Notes: a model not told the origin generated them from the sequence alone. Counted from the first letter of the stretch, positions 62,101-63,539 are shown. The stretch is DNA of 64,000 nucleotides from Effrenium voratum (GCA_963377175.1 CAUJNA010003287.1:64501-128500), one strand, 5' to 3'. Numbers and translations: made by a program.

Positions 62101-63539
62101 GAGTTGCGTTTGGAAAACCTGTTGCTTCAACCTGTAACCCACGGAAGATGTGGATTTCAGGTTGGGAGAACCAGGTCCCTTAAGCTGAATGCGCTTGACA
62201 GAGGCCCTTGGCCACCCCCTCCAACTCCATTTTCGGTCCAAAGCCCAGCTGGGTGCTGGGGGGGGGGGGGGTGGATTAAAGCCCACGTCCAAACGGCTGC
62301 TGGGTGCCGGGGGGGGGGGGGTTGGATGGGTGGATCCACTCTTTGTGTTTTAGGTGTGACCTGACAGGACAGTTGCTCCCCGTTTGCACCACATCTCTGC
62401 CCGGTGTTTTTCGCCGAGTCCCACTTCGCAGGCGAAACTCGCAGGTGCGTGGGAAACGCATTTTGCTCGCCCAAAACGCTAAACGTGAAAGATCCAAGCC
62501 GCTTAGGGATTCAAGAAGGGTCGCTTAGTGACCTCTGGTTGCCCAGAAGTTCTTGATCACATGATCATTGATGGTCCAAAGGGTGGCAGGCAGAGAGCAC
62601 CTTGCGGGGCGCCCTGGTGAACCAAGGGATCCCCCAGAAAAGCAAGCTTCAGGTTTTAGTCAAAGGCGGTCGCAAGTTCATTCATGCTATCTTCGGATGA
62701 ACCCGTAAAACCATACAAAGTTACTACCCTCCTACCAACTAGCATGGAAGTGCACAAAGCGACTTTCCAAGAGGAAAGTATCGTCTTTCTACAGGGGTCT
62801 GCGCACTTCCATGTTAGTTGAAGGGAGCGTACTAGTAGTCAGGAGTAAAGAAACGATCGATGGAGGCCATTCCTCGAGTCCTTGACATCCAGAAGCCAGC
62901 CCTGGGCGAATTTCGGACCCCGACTCCAGCCCCAAAAAGTGACCTTCTAATTGGACCTGTGCCAAACAAGGAGTTGTTCATGCCGATTGCCCTAGGAAAA
63001 GCTCCGGAGGAAAAGAGCCACACTGTTGGAAAGTGCCGTTTTTTGAAATTCAGCTCAAGCACTGGGCATTGCCAGCAAACGGAAAAGAGAACCGAGCCTT
63101 GATTTGTGCGGGCATCCACAGTTGATCTTTGTTGCAAACACAAACTGTTCATTGGGCAGAGCTCCTACTTCCAGCCCTGACCTGCAAACTCCGACTGTAT
63201 CTCACTTCCTGAGTAGATTAACCACAAACCTTCTAGGTCCTCCAGTAGAGGATAGAATAAGGGTACCTTTTTTCTGTAGTCTATTTTAGTAGGGGAACCC
63301 TCCCCCAAGAAAGGGTAAAAGGGCACTACTGGGGGACCTAGCCTTGTTTCTGGGTTGTCACTGAGATGGTCTTCCCAAAAAGTATCAAGTCCAGCACCTC
63401 AGGGAGCGAGGCATACCCCCAAGACCCGCCATGTGTTGCGCACGTCTGTCACGCGCCCGAACGCCTGAGTCGCCTTCGGTACGTTTTTGGCATCCAGCAG
63501 CTGTCCGAAGAAGGTGTCTGCGAAGTCAGAGGCAAGAAC
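636..63539 (-). CDS. Giant multi-exon gene (partial), NO VEIN/sacsin-type ATPase
   Basis: This entry groups the minus-strand exons listed separately; both gene ends seem to lie outside the window. Exons between 27.1 and 13.5 kb read, in the correct order, as the N-terminal histidine-kinase-like ATPase module shared by plant NO VEIN-like proteins and sacsin. That fold binds ATP through the N-box asparagine (ELLQNADD) and glycine loops (YNERGF, GHKGVGF). Exons upstream encode a helical region of unknown family with a UBA-like piece, and exons downstream encode a region not recognised. Coding density is only about 6-7 percent. Acceptors are AG|G and donors GT, GC or GA. What the protein does in the cell cannot be deduced; relatives act in chaperone-like or developmental roles. 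Two or more tandem minus-strand genes remain possible, because no start, stop or promoter was identified. Confidence 0.6.
978..1045. repeat. AT microsatellite
   Basis: TATATATGTA-rich imperfect palindromic tract. Similar short AT tracts occur at 26738-26755, 26820-26835, 29083-29102, 35862-35888 and 56830-56851. Confidence 0.85.
1444..1554 (-). CDS. Probable exon, frame uncertain
   Basis: The donor CTCGTG|GTAAGTAAAG is perfect and the acceptor CCGGAG|GTGG. Candidate frames are [16 protein letters not shown] (highest GC3) and [17 protein letters not shown]. The 3' part is an unusually CG-dinucleotide-rich stretch (1458-1505). Confidence 0.5.
2117..2228 (+). mobile_element. CTAGGTCC MITE copy 1
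   Basis: TIRs CTAGGTCCTCCAG and CTGGGGGACCGAG flank the shared core (GGTTAGAATAAC, TAGTCTATTTTAG, ACCCTCCC). It is flanked on both sides by TGTT, a 4-bp target duplication. It begins about 9 bp from the exon at 2237. Confidence 0.8.
2237..2377 (-). CDS. Exon after ATPase module
   Basis: The acceptor is TGGCAG|GCAT. The frame reads [24 protein letters not shown] and [15 protein letters not shown]-like proteins carry a comparable block (short strand, G-R, then VFF/P). The donor is GT after ACT or GC after CCCG. A MITE copy starts about 9 bp into the intron. Confidence 0.7.
3395..3458 (-). CDS. Short exon
   Basis: The acceptor is CCGTCAG|GAGA and the donor GC (AGCCAG|GCCT). The frame reads [20 protein letters not shown], an amphipathic helix with a WW pair. 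Confidence 0.5.
3459..5532. other. Intron, AT-rich
   Basis: Three diverged copies of an AAATCTGACAAAGGA / GAACACAATCTGATAAAGGA word occur at 3940-4470. Otherwise no convincing exon. The 5220-5300 part resembles the 5750-5900 repeat. Confidence 0.5.
5533..5620 (-). CDS. Exon after ATPase module
   Basis: The acceptor is CGGTGAG|GTGG and the donor GGCG|GTCTCG. It reads [16 protein letters not shown], then [13 protein letters not shown]. The LxxxGV...xxED pattern fits the helical region that follows the ATPase fold in NO VEIN-like proteins, though only loosely. Confidence 0.7.
6071..6194 (+). mobile_element. CTAGGTCC MITE copy 2
   Basis: Full-length copy with both TIRs (CTAGGTCCTCCAGTA and GCTGGGGGACCTAG). 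Flanks CTAT and CTAG are a near-duplicate. The core carries a nine-T run. Confidence 0.8.
6227..6300 (-). CDS. Weak candidate exon
   Basis: A moderately GC-rich island with the frame [18 protein letters not shown]. It is followed immediately downstream by a MITE copy (6071-6194). The splice sites are ambiguous. Confidence 0.28.
6641..6755. repeat. TAAAAG...CTTTTAG family copy
   Basis: Blocks TAGATCCCC, GCTAAAAGTG, ACTTTTAGTGGGTTAAAT, ACTACCACTAAAC and GGCTGGGAGCCACC. The core is a short palindrome. Same order of blocks at 8367, 16379 and 19082. Confidence 0.75.
6760..8366. other. Intron, no exon seen
   Basis: Both strands lack a GC-rich island with AG|G acceptor. Open frames here are short and unbiased. 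Confidence 0.5.
8367..8480. repeat. TAAAAGTTTAACTTTTAG family copy
   Basis: Contains the palindrome CTAAAAGTTTAACTTTTAG, then ACTACCACTAAACCC and GGATGGCTGGGGGCCACC. Confidence 0.78.
8527..8654 (+). mobile_element. CTAGGTCC MITE copy 3
   Basis: Both TIRs present; an inserted GGTCACAGTTGGCACC segment precedes the right TIR. No clear target duplication. A second unit like the one at 13739-13843 follows on its right. Confidence 0.75.
8874..8915 (+). mobile_element. Right-end fragment of CTAGGTCC MITE
   Basis: Only the right part is recognisable (CCCCAAAAAAGGGGTGAGAAA then GGGCACCCAGCGACCTCG, diverged). It abuts the donor of the exon at 8922. Confidence 0.5.
8922..9061 (-). CDS. Exon after ATPase module
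   Basis: The acceptor is TCTCCAG|GTGA and the donor CGCGG|GTGTC (a GC donor 11 bp earlier is possible). It reads [18 protein letters not shown], then [18 protein letters not shown] partial MITE copy abuts the donor, and a degenerate GT-rich repeat abuts the acceptor. Confidence 0.76.
9062..10020. other. Intron
   Basis: After the degenerate GT-rich repeat only unique AT-rich sequence is seen. Confidence 0.45.
9100..9325. repeat. Degenerate GT-rich tandem repeat
   Basis: Six to seven diverged units of about 30 bp built on GGGGATTTCCGGGTGGTTT, immediately next to the acceptor side of exon 9061. On the transcript strand it is C/A-rich. Confidence 0.7.
10021..10125 (-). CDS. Probable exon, helical region
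   Basis: The acceptor is CCTTGAG|GCTT and the donor CTGGCAG|GTCC. The frame reads [16 protein letters not shown], then [18 protein letters not shown], an amphipathic helix. It lies in the region after the ATPase module. Confidence 0.52.
10330..10370 (-). CDS. Candidate micro-exon
   Basis: The acceptor is GTGATAG|GACC and the donor GAGGAG|GTGGGC. The frame reads [13 protein letters not shown]. It is short and unsupported by homology. Confidence 0.34.
11321..11405 (-). CDS. Candidate exon
   Basis: The acceptor is CCTCCAG|GCGC and the donor CATGAG|GTGAAG, both good. The fully open frame reads [15 protein letters not shown], then [13 protein letters not shown]. Another frame ([13 protein letters not shown]) stops just before the donor. 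The GC-rich island supports an exon, but its frame is uncertain. Confidence 0.42.
11655..11741 (+). repeat. G-run tract
   Basis: Repeated G4-G12 runs separated by AAA or AT, including GGGGGAAAGGGG units. G-quadruplex potential on the plus strand; C-rich on the transcript strand. Confidence 0.75.
12733..12821 (+). mobile_element. CTAGGTCC MITE copy 4, internally deleted
   Basis: An 89-bp copy with both TIRs and an internal deletion joining CCCTCCC directly to CTGGGGGACCTAG. Target duplication ATAA on each side. Confidence 0.82.
13479..13573 (-). CDS. ATPase exon: FLLQxxxxLTTSRE block
   Basis: The acceptor is CTCCGAG|GTTC. It reads [19 protein letters not shown], then [13 protein letters not shown]. 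Relatives have FxIQADFxLxxSREDI...NxWNxxL. It joins in frame to exon 13850 (RLAE-FLLQ). Several donors are possible; GAGAA|GTCG is used here. Confidence 0.86.
13583..13730 (+). mobile_element. CTAGGTCC MITE copy 5
   Basis: Left TIR diverged (CTGGGTCCTCCAGAT), right TIR GGAGGACCTAG, core with a T-rich expansion. It starts 10 bp from the AG|G acceptor of exon 13573 and occupies half of the 276-bp intron. No clear target duplication. Confidence 0.76.
13739..13843 (+). repeat. Second repeat unit in the same short intron
   Basis: AAGTCACCTCATT ... GGACACCTGAAA ... GGTCACAGTTGGCACC ... GGGGGGCCTAG. The same blocks occur at 8617-8720 beside MITE copy 3, so the two units move or duplicate together. 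Confidence 0.6.
13850..13942 (-). CDS. ATPase exon: AFP block
   Basis: The acceptor is GTCTCAG|GCTG and the donor CTGA|GTGTAAC. It reads [18 protein letters not shown], then [13 protein letters not shown]. Relatives have VxLAFPL...FAYLPxR..G here. The following intron is only 276 bp and is filled by a MITE copy plus a second repeat. Confidence 0.83.
   Translation of the reverse strand, partial: AAPGVPRAPGPRAPGLRGPALRARGAQAPG
15094..15170 (-). CDS. Candidate exon at foldback-element edge
   Basis: The acceptor is GTTCAG|GTTG and the donor GGGCG|GTGG. The frame with GC-rich third positions reads [16 protein letters not shown], then [11 protein letters not shown]. The acceptor coincides with the terminus of an inverted-repeat element (15170-15482). 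Phase does not match the exon at 16518, so another exon may be missing. Confidence 0.42.
15170..15482. mobile_element. Long-armed foldback element
   Basis: Two imperfect arms of about 80 bp in inverted orientation. The left arm (15170-15251) begins CCTGAACAACGAATAT and ends TGGAAGCTCCTTTCGGCCAA. The right arm (15402-15482) reads the same outward. The interior is about 150 bp. The left terminus coincides with the AG|G acceptor of the candidate exon at 15094-15170. Confidence 0.66.
16379..16492. repeat. TAAAAGTTTAACTCTTAG family copy
   Basis: Same blocks as at 8367 and in the same orientation. It ends about 25 bp from exon 16518. Confidence 0.76.
16518..16635 (-). CDS. ATPase-region exon, variable segment
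   Basis: The acceptor is TTTTGCAG|GGGG and the donor CCCGAG|GTCC. The frame reads [15 protein letters not shown], then [16 protein letters not shown]. Sequence here is poorly conserved in the family. The acceptor lies inside a partial repeat copy (16628-16700), so the repeat supplies the splice site. Confidence 0.55.
16620..16705. repeat. Diverged partial copy of the same family
   Basis: CCCCCCTGCAAAAAGTGG, CACTTTTTGGGGGGG and TTTAGTGGAAAACCCC. It contributes the TTTTGCAG acceptor of exon 16635. Confidence 0.5.
17028..18424 (+). pseudogene. Decayed intron-nested ORF (possible retroelement)
   Basis: Plus-strand frame 17028-18161 reads coding-like sequence interrupted by about five stops. It starts with [15 protein letters not shown], resembling the xIIxLQET block of LINE-type endonuclease/exonuclease/phosphatase domains, and includes [14 protein letters not shown]. 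The last 226 codons from 17484 ([14 protein letters not shown]...) are uninterrupted. After the stop at 18161 a different frame continues at 18239-18424 ([14 protein letters not shown]) to a stop. It lies antisense in an intron of the host gene and is less GC-rich than host exons. I do not recognise the 226-codon part. Confidence 0.45.
19082..19200. repeat. TAAAAGTTTAACTTTTAG family copy (diverged)
   Basis: CTCAAAGTTTAACTTTTTCC, CTACCACTAAACCC and GGATGGCTGGGAGC; lies about 50 bp from exon 19251. Confidence 0.68.
19251..19352 (-). CDS. ATPase exon 9: LLxLxxLRxL block
   Basis: The acceptor is GTGTCAG|GAAG and the donor GC-type (CTCGG|GCTC), approximate. It reads [17 protein letters not shown], then [17 protein letters not shown]. 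Relatives have P-S-LLLFLxxLRxIxI at this position. The exon joins to the preceding one as AEFL-KLEAAF. Confidence 0.78.
19425..19532. repeat. Subfamily 2 copy (GGTTGCTTTCTGCTCCCC)
   Basis: Starts GGTTGCTTTCTGCTCCCC, ends TCCTAACATGGCGAAATGCAA. The palindromic core is replaced by a T run. Same architecture as 24382 and 43559. Confidence 0.66.
20738..20779 (-). CDS. ATPase exon 8: LPF motif (42 nt)
   Basis: The acceptor is GCCTGAG|GCTG and the donor GC (TTCCT|GCAG). It encodes [14 protein letters not shown] and joins in frame on both sides. The conserved GTxIxLPL strand is thereby restored. An alternative GT donor 11 bp later breaks the frame to the next exon. Confidence 0.76.
21160..21277 (-). 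CDS. ATPase exon 7: ITPRW block
   Basis: The acceptor is CAGGCAG|GTTT and the donor GC (CTGCG|GCTC). It reads [14 protein letters not shown] (first codon split), [11 protein letters not shown] and EGDGTHIL. Relatives have GYxxPxW followed by GTxIxLPL; the latter is completed in the next exon as [12 protein letters not shown]. Confidence 0.87.
22674..22798. repeat. CCATGGGTCAAAA family copy
   Basis: CCATGGGTCAAAATCCTG, GTGAACATCCCAATCCC, ACTAAAATGG and CGCAGCCA. Same blocks at 30378 and 54741. It ends about 20 bp from exon 22818. Confidence 0.74.
22818..22904 (-). CDS. ATPase exon 6: GVGFKSVF loop
   Basis: The acceptor is AGTCCAG|GTGT and the donor GAGGG|GTTC. It reads [18 protein letters not shown], then [16 protein letters not shown]...P.I.S..F.F.F is diagnostic of the family and completes the GHKGVGFKS glycine loop with the preceding exon. 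Length 87 nt fits the phase exactly. Confidence 0.93.
23186..23298 (+). mobile_element. CTAGGTCC MITE copy 6
   Basis: Near-consensus copy with both TIRs; target duplication TTAT on each side. Confidence 0.88.
23881..23947 (-). CDS. ATPase exon 5: LCxxxxSTK block
   Basis: The acceptor is CTTGCAG|GACG and the donor GC (CATAAGG|GCGC). It reads [15 protein letters not shown], then EFLGHKG. Relatives have xVxALCxxxxSTKxxxxxGxKGxGFKS here; the G2 loop is split by the next intron. The split codon GG|T is only completed with the GC donor. Confidence 0.92.
24382..24490. repeat. Subfamily 2 copy
   Basis: CGGTTGCTTTCTGCTCCCC, palindrome CTAAAAGTTTAACTTTTAG, then AACCCATTAGTTGGCAAAAA and GCAAAATGCACC. 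Very close to the copy at 43559. Confidence 0.8.
24697..24735 (-). CDS. ATPase exon 4: glycine motif (39 nt)
   Basis: The acceptor is AGCTAG|GCGC and the donor GA (CCCAAG|GACG). It encodes [13 protein letters not shown], matching the NNExGF block of sacsin/NOV ATPases (equivalent to the G1 box, with Asn in place of the usual Asp). The next exon begins GAC, so a GA donor is required for the frame to hold. Confidence 0.9.
25774..25809 (-). CDS. ATPase exon 3: 36-nt micro-exon
   Basis: The acceptor is ATTTCAG|GAGC and the donor GC (GACCAG|GCCT). It encodes exactly [12 protein letters not shown], corresponding to the strand after the N-box (PxLxFxL in relatives). Phase 0 on both sides, giving [14 protein letters not shown] and TADQ-AHFF across the junctions. 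Confidence 0.87.
26534..26594 (-). CDS. ATPase exon 2: N-box
   Basis: The acceptor is TCTTAG|GTCC and the donor GA (CTACAG|GAGC). The frame reads [16 protein letters not shown]. ELxQNADD is the signature N-box of this Bergerat-fold family; the Glu is the expected catalytic base and the Asn the expected Mg-ATP ligand. Both are present. It joins in frame to exons 26874 and 25809. Confidence 0.92.
26874..27061 (-). CDS. ATPase exon 1: start of sacsin/NOV-type module
   Basis: The acceptor is TTCTTGAG|GTTA and the donor GC (TACAC|GCGT). The frame reads [31 protein letters not shown] and [14 protein letters not shown]. In NO VEIN-like and sacsin-like proteins the sequence just before the N-box has the form ALxxLxxxLY, which this matches. 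At 188 bp it is the longest exon found. Confidence 0.8.
27516..27557 (-). CDS. Micro-exon before ATPase module
   Basis: The acceptor is GTCCGAG|GATT and the donor GAGGCG|GTCGCT. The frame reads [14 protein letters not shown] and joins in phase 0 to the exon at 27061. The open frame also extends upstream (KSSKVRSE). Confidence 0.48.
27558..29106. other. Intron(s)
   Basis: A weak candidate island at 27900-27970 (frame [16 protein letters not shown]) could be an exon. Otherwise nothing beyond the GT microsatellite. Confidence 0.4.
28868..28889 (+). repeat. GT microsatellite
   Basis: About ten TG units. Confidence 0.9.
29107..29253 (-). CDS. Exon, acidic helical linker
   Basis: The acceptor is GGCCAG|GAAG and the donor CAAGCG|GTGCAT. 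The frame reads [34 protein letters not shown] and [15 protein letters not shown]. It is a charged linker preceding the ATPase module. The phase does not join directly to 27557, so a further exon probably lies between. Confidence 0.7.
29970..30033 (-). CDS. Short exon, helix
   Basis: The acceptor CCTTTCAG|GCGG is strong. The frame reads [19 protein letters not shown]. Donor options are GACTCAA|GTGCGG (used) or a GC site 15 bp later. This is an amphipathic helix of unknown family. Confidence 0.6.
30378..30510. repeat. CCATGGGTCAAAA family copy
   Basis: CCATGGGTCAAAATCCCG, GTGAACATCCCAATCCAACC and CCGCAGCCAAATG; ends about 28 bp from exon 30539. Confidence 0.74.
30539..30596 (-). CDS. Short exon
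   Basis: The acceptor is GCCCAG|GATC and the donor GGCTCAG|GTCAAAG. The frame with GC-rich third positions reads [20 protein letters not shown] dispersed-repeat copy lies just inside the downstream intron. Confidence 0.5.
30717..30783 (-). CDS. Candidate exon
   Basis: The acceptor is AGACAG|GAGC. The frame reads [16 protein letters not shown], then LRHDLE, with a possible GA donor. Two other frames are also open, so the reading is tentative. Confidence 0.36.
31270..31319 (-). CDS. Candidate micro-exon
   Basis: The acceptor is TGAGAG|GACA and the donor GGATTC|GTGAGTGAG, the best donor in this part of the window. The frame reads [13 protein letters not shown]. Its short length makes the frame choice uncertain. 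Confidence 0.35.
32325..32386 (-). CDS. Candidate exon
   Basis: The acceptor is GTCCAG|GGGA and the donor TTCCAG|GTGAAT, both strong. The frame reads [22 protein letters not shown] content is lower than in the firm exons, so confidence rests mainly on the splice sites. Confidence 0.4.
32786..32862. repeat. CGATCGA-rich short repeat
   Basis: Overlapping CGATCGAGCGATCGATCGA and GGCGATCGAGCGATC units, palindromic and GATC-rich. Confidence 0.65.
32970..33050 (-). CDS. Exon, coiled-coil-like helix
   Basis: The acceptor is TGGGAG|GACC. The frame reads [19 protein letters not shown], then QRQAQLQ. Leucine and glutamine spacing suggests a coiled coil. The donor is probably GA (CTGCAG|GAGG), uncertain by several codons. 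Confidence 0.6.
34061..34184 (-). CDS. Exon, Ala/Pro/Ser-rich linker
   Basis: The acceptor is AAGAAAG|GCCC and the donor GGAGC|GTGCGG. The frame reads [17 protein letters not shown], then [16 protein letters not shown]. It is a probable disordered linker ending in a helix start. The long plus-strand ORF overlapping it is a shadow. Confidence 0.55.
34627..35245 (+). repeat. Compound tetranucleotide microsatellite
   Basis: Four successive arrays: about 49 CCAA units (34627-34820), AAAG/GAAA units (34840-34985), the 8-mer CCAAGCAA (34998-35105), then CAAG/GCAG units (35105-35240). Open reading frames across it (TNQP, LVGW repeats) are artefacts. Confidence 0.95.
35329..35470 (-). CDS. Exon, UBA-like helical segment
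   Basis: The acceptor is CAAGAG|GACC and the donor GGAGAG|GTCTTT. The frame reads [27 protein letters not shown] and [14 protein letters not shown]. The LGI...A...AL...N...ERAV..W pattern resembles ubiquitin-associated (UBA) three-helix bundles, with a longer second loop. That match is by eye and only moderate. It lies directly beside the compound microsatellite. Confidence 0.73.
36512..36635 (-). CDS. Exon, helix plus Ser/Ala linker
   Basis: The acceptor is GCCCAG|GAGC. The frame reads [18 protein letters not shown], then [13 protein letters not shown]. The helix is followed by a low-complexity linker. The donor lies in or near a C-rich tract and is not resolved, so the 5'-coordinate edge is approximate. 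Confidence 0.55.
36749..36819 (+). repeat. Direct repeat, left copy
   Basis: GAGCCACGCCCATGTCTGTT ... GGTACATGGACCCTCAAAC, about 70 bp, repeated at 37024-37091 with few changes. Confidence 0.85.
37024..37091 (+). repeat. Direct repeat, right copy
   Basis: Second copy of the 36749 unit, 275 bp downstream. Local duplication or two insertions of one family. Confidence 0.85.
37092..38917. other. Intron, no exon seen
   Basis: Unique sequence with a TC tract at 38457-38477. No supported exon on either strand. Confidence 0.45.
38918..38999. repeat. GGAGCTTCCGGCTGTT family copy
   Basis: GCTAACATGGAAGCTTTGAG, GACTTGGTTCCAT and GGGGGAGCTTCCGGCTGTT. A second copy lies at 55730-55812, there ending beside exon 55821. 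Confidence 0.72.
39248..39337 (-). CDS. Exon, helical region
   Basis: The acceptor is CTGCGAG|GCCT and the donor ATGCTGG|GTACAG. The frame reads [18 protein letters not shown], then [10 protein letters not shown]. Its pattern resembles the exon at 43876-43968 ([13 protein letters not shown]), so a shared helical repeat is possible. Confidence 0.6.
40135..40257 (-). CDS. Exon, Trp-rich helical region
   Basis: The acceptor is TATTTAG|GCCA and the donor GC (GGGGAG|GCGT). The frame reads [19 protein letters not shown], then [18 protein letters not shown]. It is one of the clearest N-terminal-region exons. CSKC could be half of a metal site, but no partner is visible. Confidence 0.72.
41231..41314 (-). 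CDS. Exon
   Basis: The acceptor is CGCCAG|GAAC and the donor probably GC (AAGAGG|GCCA). The frame reads [18 protein letters not shown], then [10 protein letters not shown]. The island is GC-rich against its flanks. No family is recognised. Confidence 0.6.
41910..42022 (-). CDS. Candidate exon
   Basis: The acceptor is GGTAG|GAGG. The open frame reads [16 protein letters not shown], then [17 protein letters not shown]. Base composition is less exon-like than neighbouring islands and the donor is not determined, so this is tentative. Confidence 0.3.
42447..42539 (-). CDS. Exon, Ser/Gly-rich segment
   Basis: The acceptor is TCGCCAG|GACA and the proposed donor GGAGAG|GTGCTG. The frame reads [18 protein letters not shown], then [13 protein letters not shown]. 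It stays open past the proposed donor (VLVAVDGKA), so the exon may be longer. Function is unknown. Confidence 0.52.
43559..43664. repeat. Subfamily 2 copy
   Basis: Nearly identical to 24382-24490 over about 105 bp, which implies recent dispersal. Confidence 0.8.
43876..43968 (-). CDS. Exon, helical region
   Basis: The acceptor is GCGTCAG|GTCT. The frame reads [16 protein letters not shown], then [15 protein letters not shown]. The donor would be GA (CGGAG|GAAAG). The alternation of small and hydrophobic residues resembles the 39.2-kb exon and may reflect helical repeats. Confidence 0.6.
44928..44992 (-). CDS. Short exon, helical region
   Basis: The acceptor is GCAGAG|GAGC. The frame reads [20 protein letters not shown]. 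The FAGQLLD core resembles FFGQLLD in the 63.4-kb exon. The donor is uncertain (GA donor proposed at ACTCG|GAGC). Confidence 0.6.
45386..45497 (+). mobile_element. CTAGGTCC MITE copy 7
   Basis: Left TIR GTAGGTCCTCCAGTA, right GCTGGGGGACCTAG; target duplication ACAA. It lies 60 bp from exon 45557. Confidence 0.86.
45557..45631 (-). CDS. Exon, helical region
   Basis: The acceptor is TTCAAAG|GGCG and the donor ATGGTCG|GTGAGTT, close to consensus. The frame reads [16 protein letters not shown], then [13 protein letters not shown] copy (45386-45497) lies 60 bp into the downstream intron, and the 17-bp satellite begins about 60 bp upstream. Confidence 0.7.
45695..46800 (+). repeat. 17-bp satellite array A
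   Basis: About 60 units of TTCAAACAGTTGATGGG with point changes and occasional indels. Many units read GTTGACGGG, linking it to the dispersed GGTTCACGGG motif nearby. Confidence 0.93.
47502..47553 (-). CDS. Short exon inside satellite block
   Basis: The acceptor is CGCAGAG|GCAT and the donor GGAGGA|GTGAGC, a strong donor. The frame reads [18 protein letters not shown], a charged helix. The open frame extends further upstream (SDLEYRR), so the acceptor could be earlier. Confidence 0.5.
47614..47761 (-). CDS. Exon inside satellite block
   Basis: The acceptor is GCCTCCAG|GTGC and the donor GAGAAAA|GTGC. The frame reads [33 protein letters not shown] and [15 protein letters not shown]. The 3' half (from SSGTKER) is more GC-rich and more certain; an internal acceptor is possible. 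Confidence 0.5.
48107..48216 (-). CDS. Exon inside satellite block
   Basis: The acceptor is GGCAG|GGCC and the donor TGCGGAG|GTCC. The frame reads [20 protein letters not shown], then [16 protein letters not shown]. The exon sits among dispersed GTGAACCGTTT motifs yet itself lacks them, so coding sequence appears preserved within the repeat-rich intron. Function is unknown. Confidence 0.63.
48861..48897 (+). other. 37-nt fragment matching SSU rRNA 5' end
   Basis: TTGATCCTGCCAGTAGT, one mismatch, then ATATGCTT, one mismatch, then TCTCAAAGAT: 35 of 37 positions agree with the universal eukaryotic 18S 5' terminus as I know it. The match stops abruptly at both sides. It is not a functional rRNA gene. 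Confidence 0.82.
49071..52252 (+). repeat. 41-bp satellite array
   Basis: About 75 tandem units of 41 bp, key part CTCATGTCTTTTCAAAGGC followed by TTTTTCCTCTTAGATCC. Units at 50480-52230 are nearly identical; 49780-50480 is visibly degenerate. One-base deletions and truncated units (ending GGCTTAGATCC) recur, indicating higher-order duplication. Repeated short ORFs here are artefacts. Confidence 0.97.
52547..52657. repeat. 40-bp-stem inverted repeat
   Basis: Left arm 52547-52588 (CCCGTGGACCGTTTTGTACC ... ACCTTTATCA) is complementary to right arm 52618-52657 (TGATAAAGGTATAT ... AAAACGGTTCACGGG) with few mismatches; the loop is about 29 nt and GC-rich. The arm ends are copies of the dispersed GTGAACCGTTT motif. 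Confidence 0.85.
52693..52982 (+). repeat. 17-bp satellite array B
   Basis: About 16 units of the same 17-bp repeat as 45695-46800 and in the same orientation, bracketing the 41-bp array. Confidence 0.93.
53658..53764 (-). CDS. Exon, helical region
   Basis: The acceptor is CAGCAAG|GCTC and the donor GGGGAA|GTGAGA. The frame reads [17 protein letters not shown], then [14 protein letters not shown]. It is consistent with an HEAT/armadillo-like helical repeat, but this is inference from hydrophobic pattern only. Confidence 0.68.
54612..54730 (-). CDS. Exon, acidic segment
   Basis: The acceptor is CGCGAG|GACC. The frame reads [18 protein letters not shown], then [17 protein letters not shown]. 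The donor is either GCTTAG|GTCT (used here) or GAGA|GTCG 13 bp earlier. A dispersed-repeat copy (CCATGGGTCAAAA family) lies immediately upstream of the acceptor. Confidence 0.66.
54741..54861. repeat. CCATGGGTCAAAA family copy
   Basis: CCATGGGTCAAAAGCCCG, GTGAACATCCCAATCCCC, CATAGACTAAAATG and CACAGCCAAATC; begins 10 bp from exon 54730. Confidence 0.74.
55586..55690 (+). repeat. TAC/TGC trinucleotide repeat
   Basis: CTACTACTACTGCTACTGC-type units, degenerating to the right. It is in an intron and not in an exon frame. Confidence 0.85.
55730..55812. repeat. GGAGCTTCCGGCTGTT family copy
   Basis: GGCTGAACTGGAAGCTCCC, GACTTAGTTCCATGAGGCC and GGAGCTTCCGGCTGTT; ends about 8 bp from the donor of exon 55821. 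Confidence 0.72.
55821..55961 (-). CDS. Exon, helical Trp-rich region
   Basis: The acceptor TTTCTTCAG|GAGC is textbook quality and the donor is TTGTCC|GTACAC. The frame reads [18 protein letters not shown], then [20 protein letters not shown]. At 141 bp it is one of the longest and clearest exons. Trp and Arg spacing suggests packed helices, but no family is recognised. Confidence 0.75.
55962..58084. other. Intron, mostly unique
   Basis: A CA-rich tract at 55970-56010 is followed by unique sequence. A weak candidate exon near 56590-56650 (frame [15 protein letters not shown]) has a fair donor but no AG|G acceptor. Confidence 0.4.
58085..59188 (+). repeat. AC-rich low-complexity tract
   Basis: About 1.1 kb of CAAAACAAATACAACAACC and ACACAC variants with irregular 25-40-bp periodicity. 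Long Cys/Val/Phe ORFs on the minus strand are composition artefacts. It ends at the donor of exon 59186. Confidence 0.9.
59186..59310 (-). CDS. Exon, helical region
   Basis: The acceptor is GGCTGAG|GTCC. The frame reads [17 protein letters not shown], then [20 protein letters not shown], a strongly helical and basic segment. The proposed donor is AATTTG|GTTTTG at the edge of the AC-rich tract; a GA donor after LQ is an alternative. Function is unknown. Confidence 0.68.
59311..61117. other. Intron, no firm exon
   Basis: Contains the hairpin at 59428, and a minus-strand frame at 60415-60510 ending in a good donor but lacking an AG|G acceptor. Confidence 0.4.
59428..59457. other. Perfect 12-bp-stem hairpin
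   Basis: GGGCTATCCTGG, 6-nt loop, CCAGGATAGCCC. Preceded by related AAGGGCTTATCC words. No T-run follows, so it is not a bacterial-type terminator. Confidence 0.6.
61118..61229 (+). mobile_element. CTAGGTCC MITE copy 8
   Basis: Left TIR TTAGATCCTCCAGTA, right TACTGGGGGACCTAG; target duplication TTGT on both sides. Confidence 0.86.
61547..61664 (+). mobile_element. CTAGGTCC MITE copy 9
   Basis: Both TIRs intact. Flanks TTGT and GTTT do not match. It lies only 317 bp from copy 8 and in the same orientation. Confidence 0.82.
61858..61940 (-). CDS. Exon, helical region
   Basis: The acceptor is CCATCAG|GCAG and the donor CTCGG|GTCTGAG. The frame reads [18 protein letters not shown] and then [13 protein letters not shown]. 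It is amphipathic and charged, with no recognised domain. The island is sharply GC-rich against its flanks, as are the other exons. Confidence 0.62.
62257..62330 (+). repeat. Duplicated G-run unit
   Basis: GCTGGGTGCTGGGGGG and GCTGGGTGCCGGGGGG, each with a run of about 12-13 G, 50 bp apart, followed by TGGAT. Confidence 0.7.
62736..62820. mobile_element. Small inverted-repeat element
   Basis: CAACTAGCATGGAAGTGC and GCACTTCCATGTTAGTTG form 18-bp terminal arms with one mismatch around a 49-bp interior. Confidence 0.55.
63233..63341 (+). mobile_element. CTAGGTCC MITE copy 10
   Basis: Both TIRs intact, short deletion in the left core (CAGTAGAGGATAG). Target duplication CCTT. It lies 76 bp from exon 63417. 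Confidence 0.86.
63417..63539 (-). CDS. Exon, N-terminal helical region
   Basis: The acceptor is CGTCAG|GTTC and the donor TTGGGG|GTATGC. The open frame reads [15 protein letters not shown] followed by [16 protein letters not shown], with GC-rich third positions. The family is not recognised. The FxGQLLD core recurs in the exon at 44928-44992 ([10 protein letters not shown]), which hints at an internal repeat. A MITE copy ends about 75 bp into the downstream intron. Confidence 0.68.
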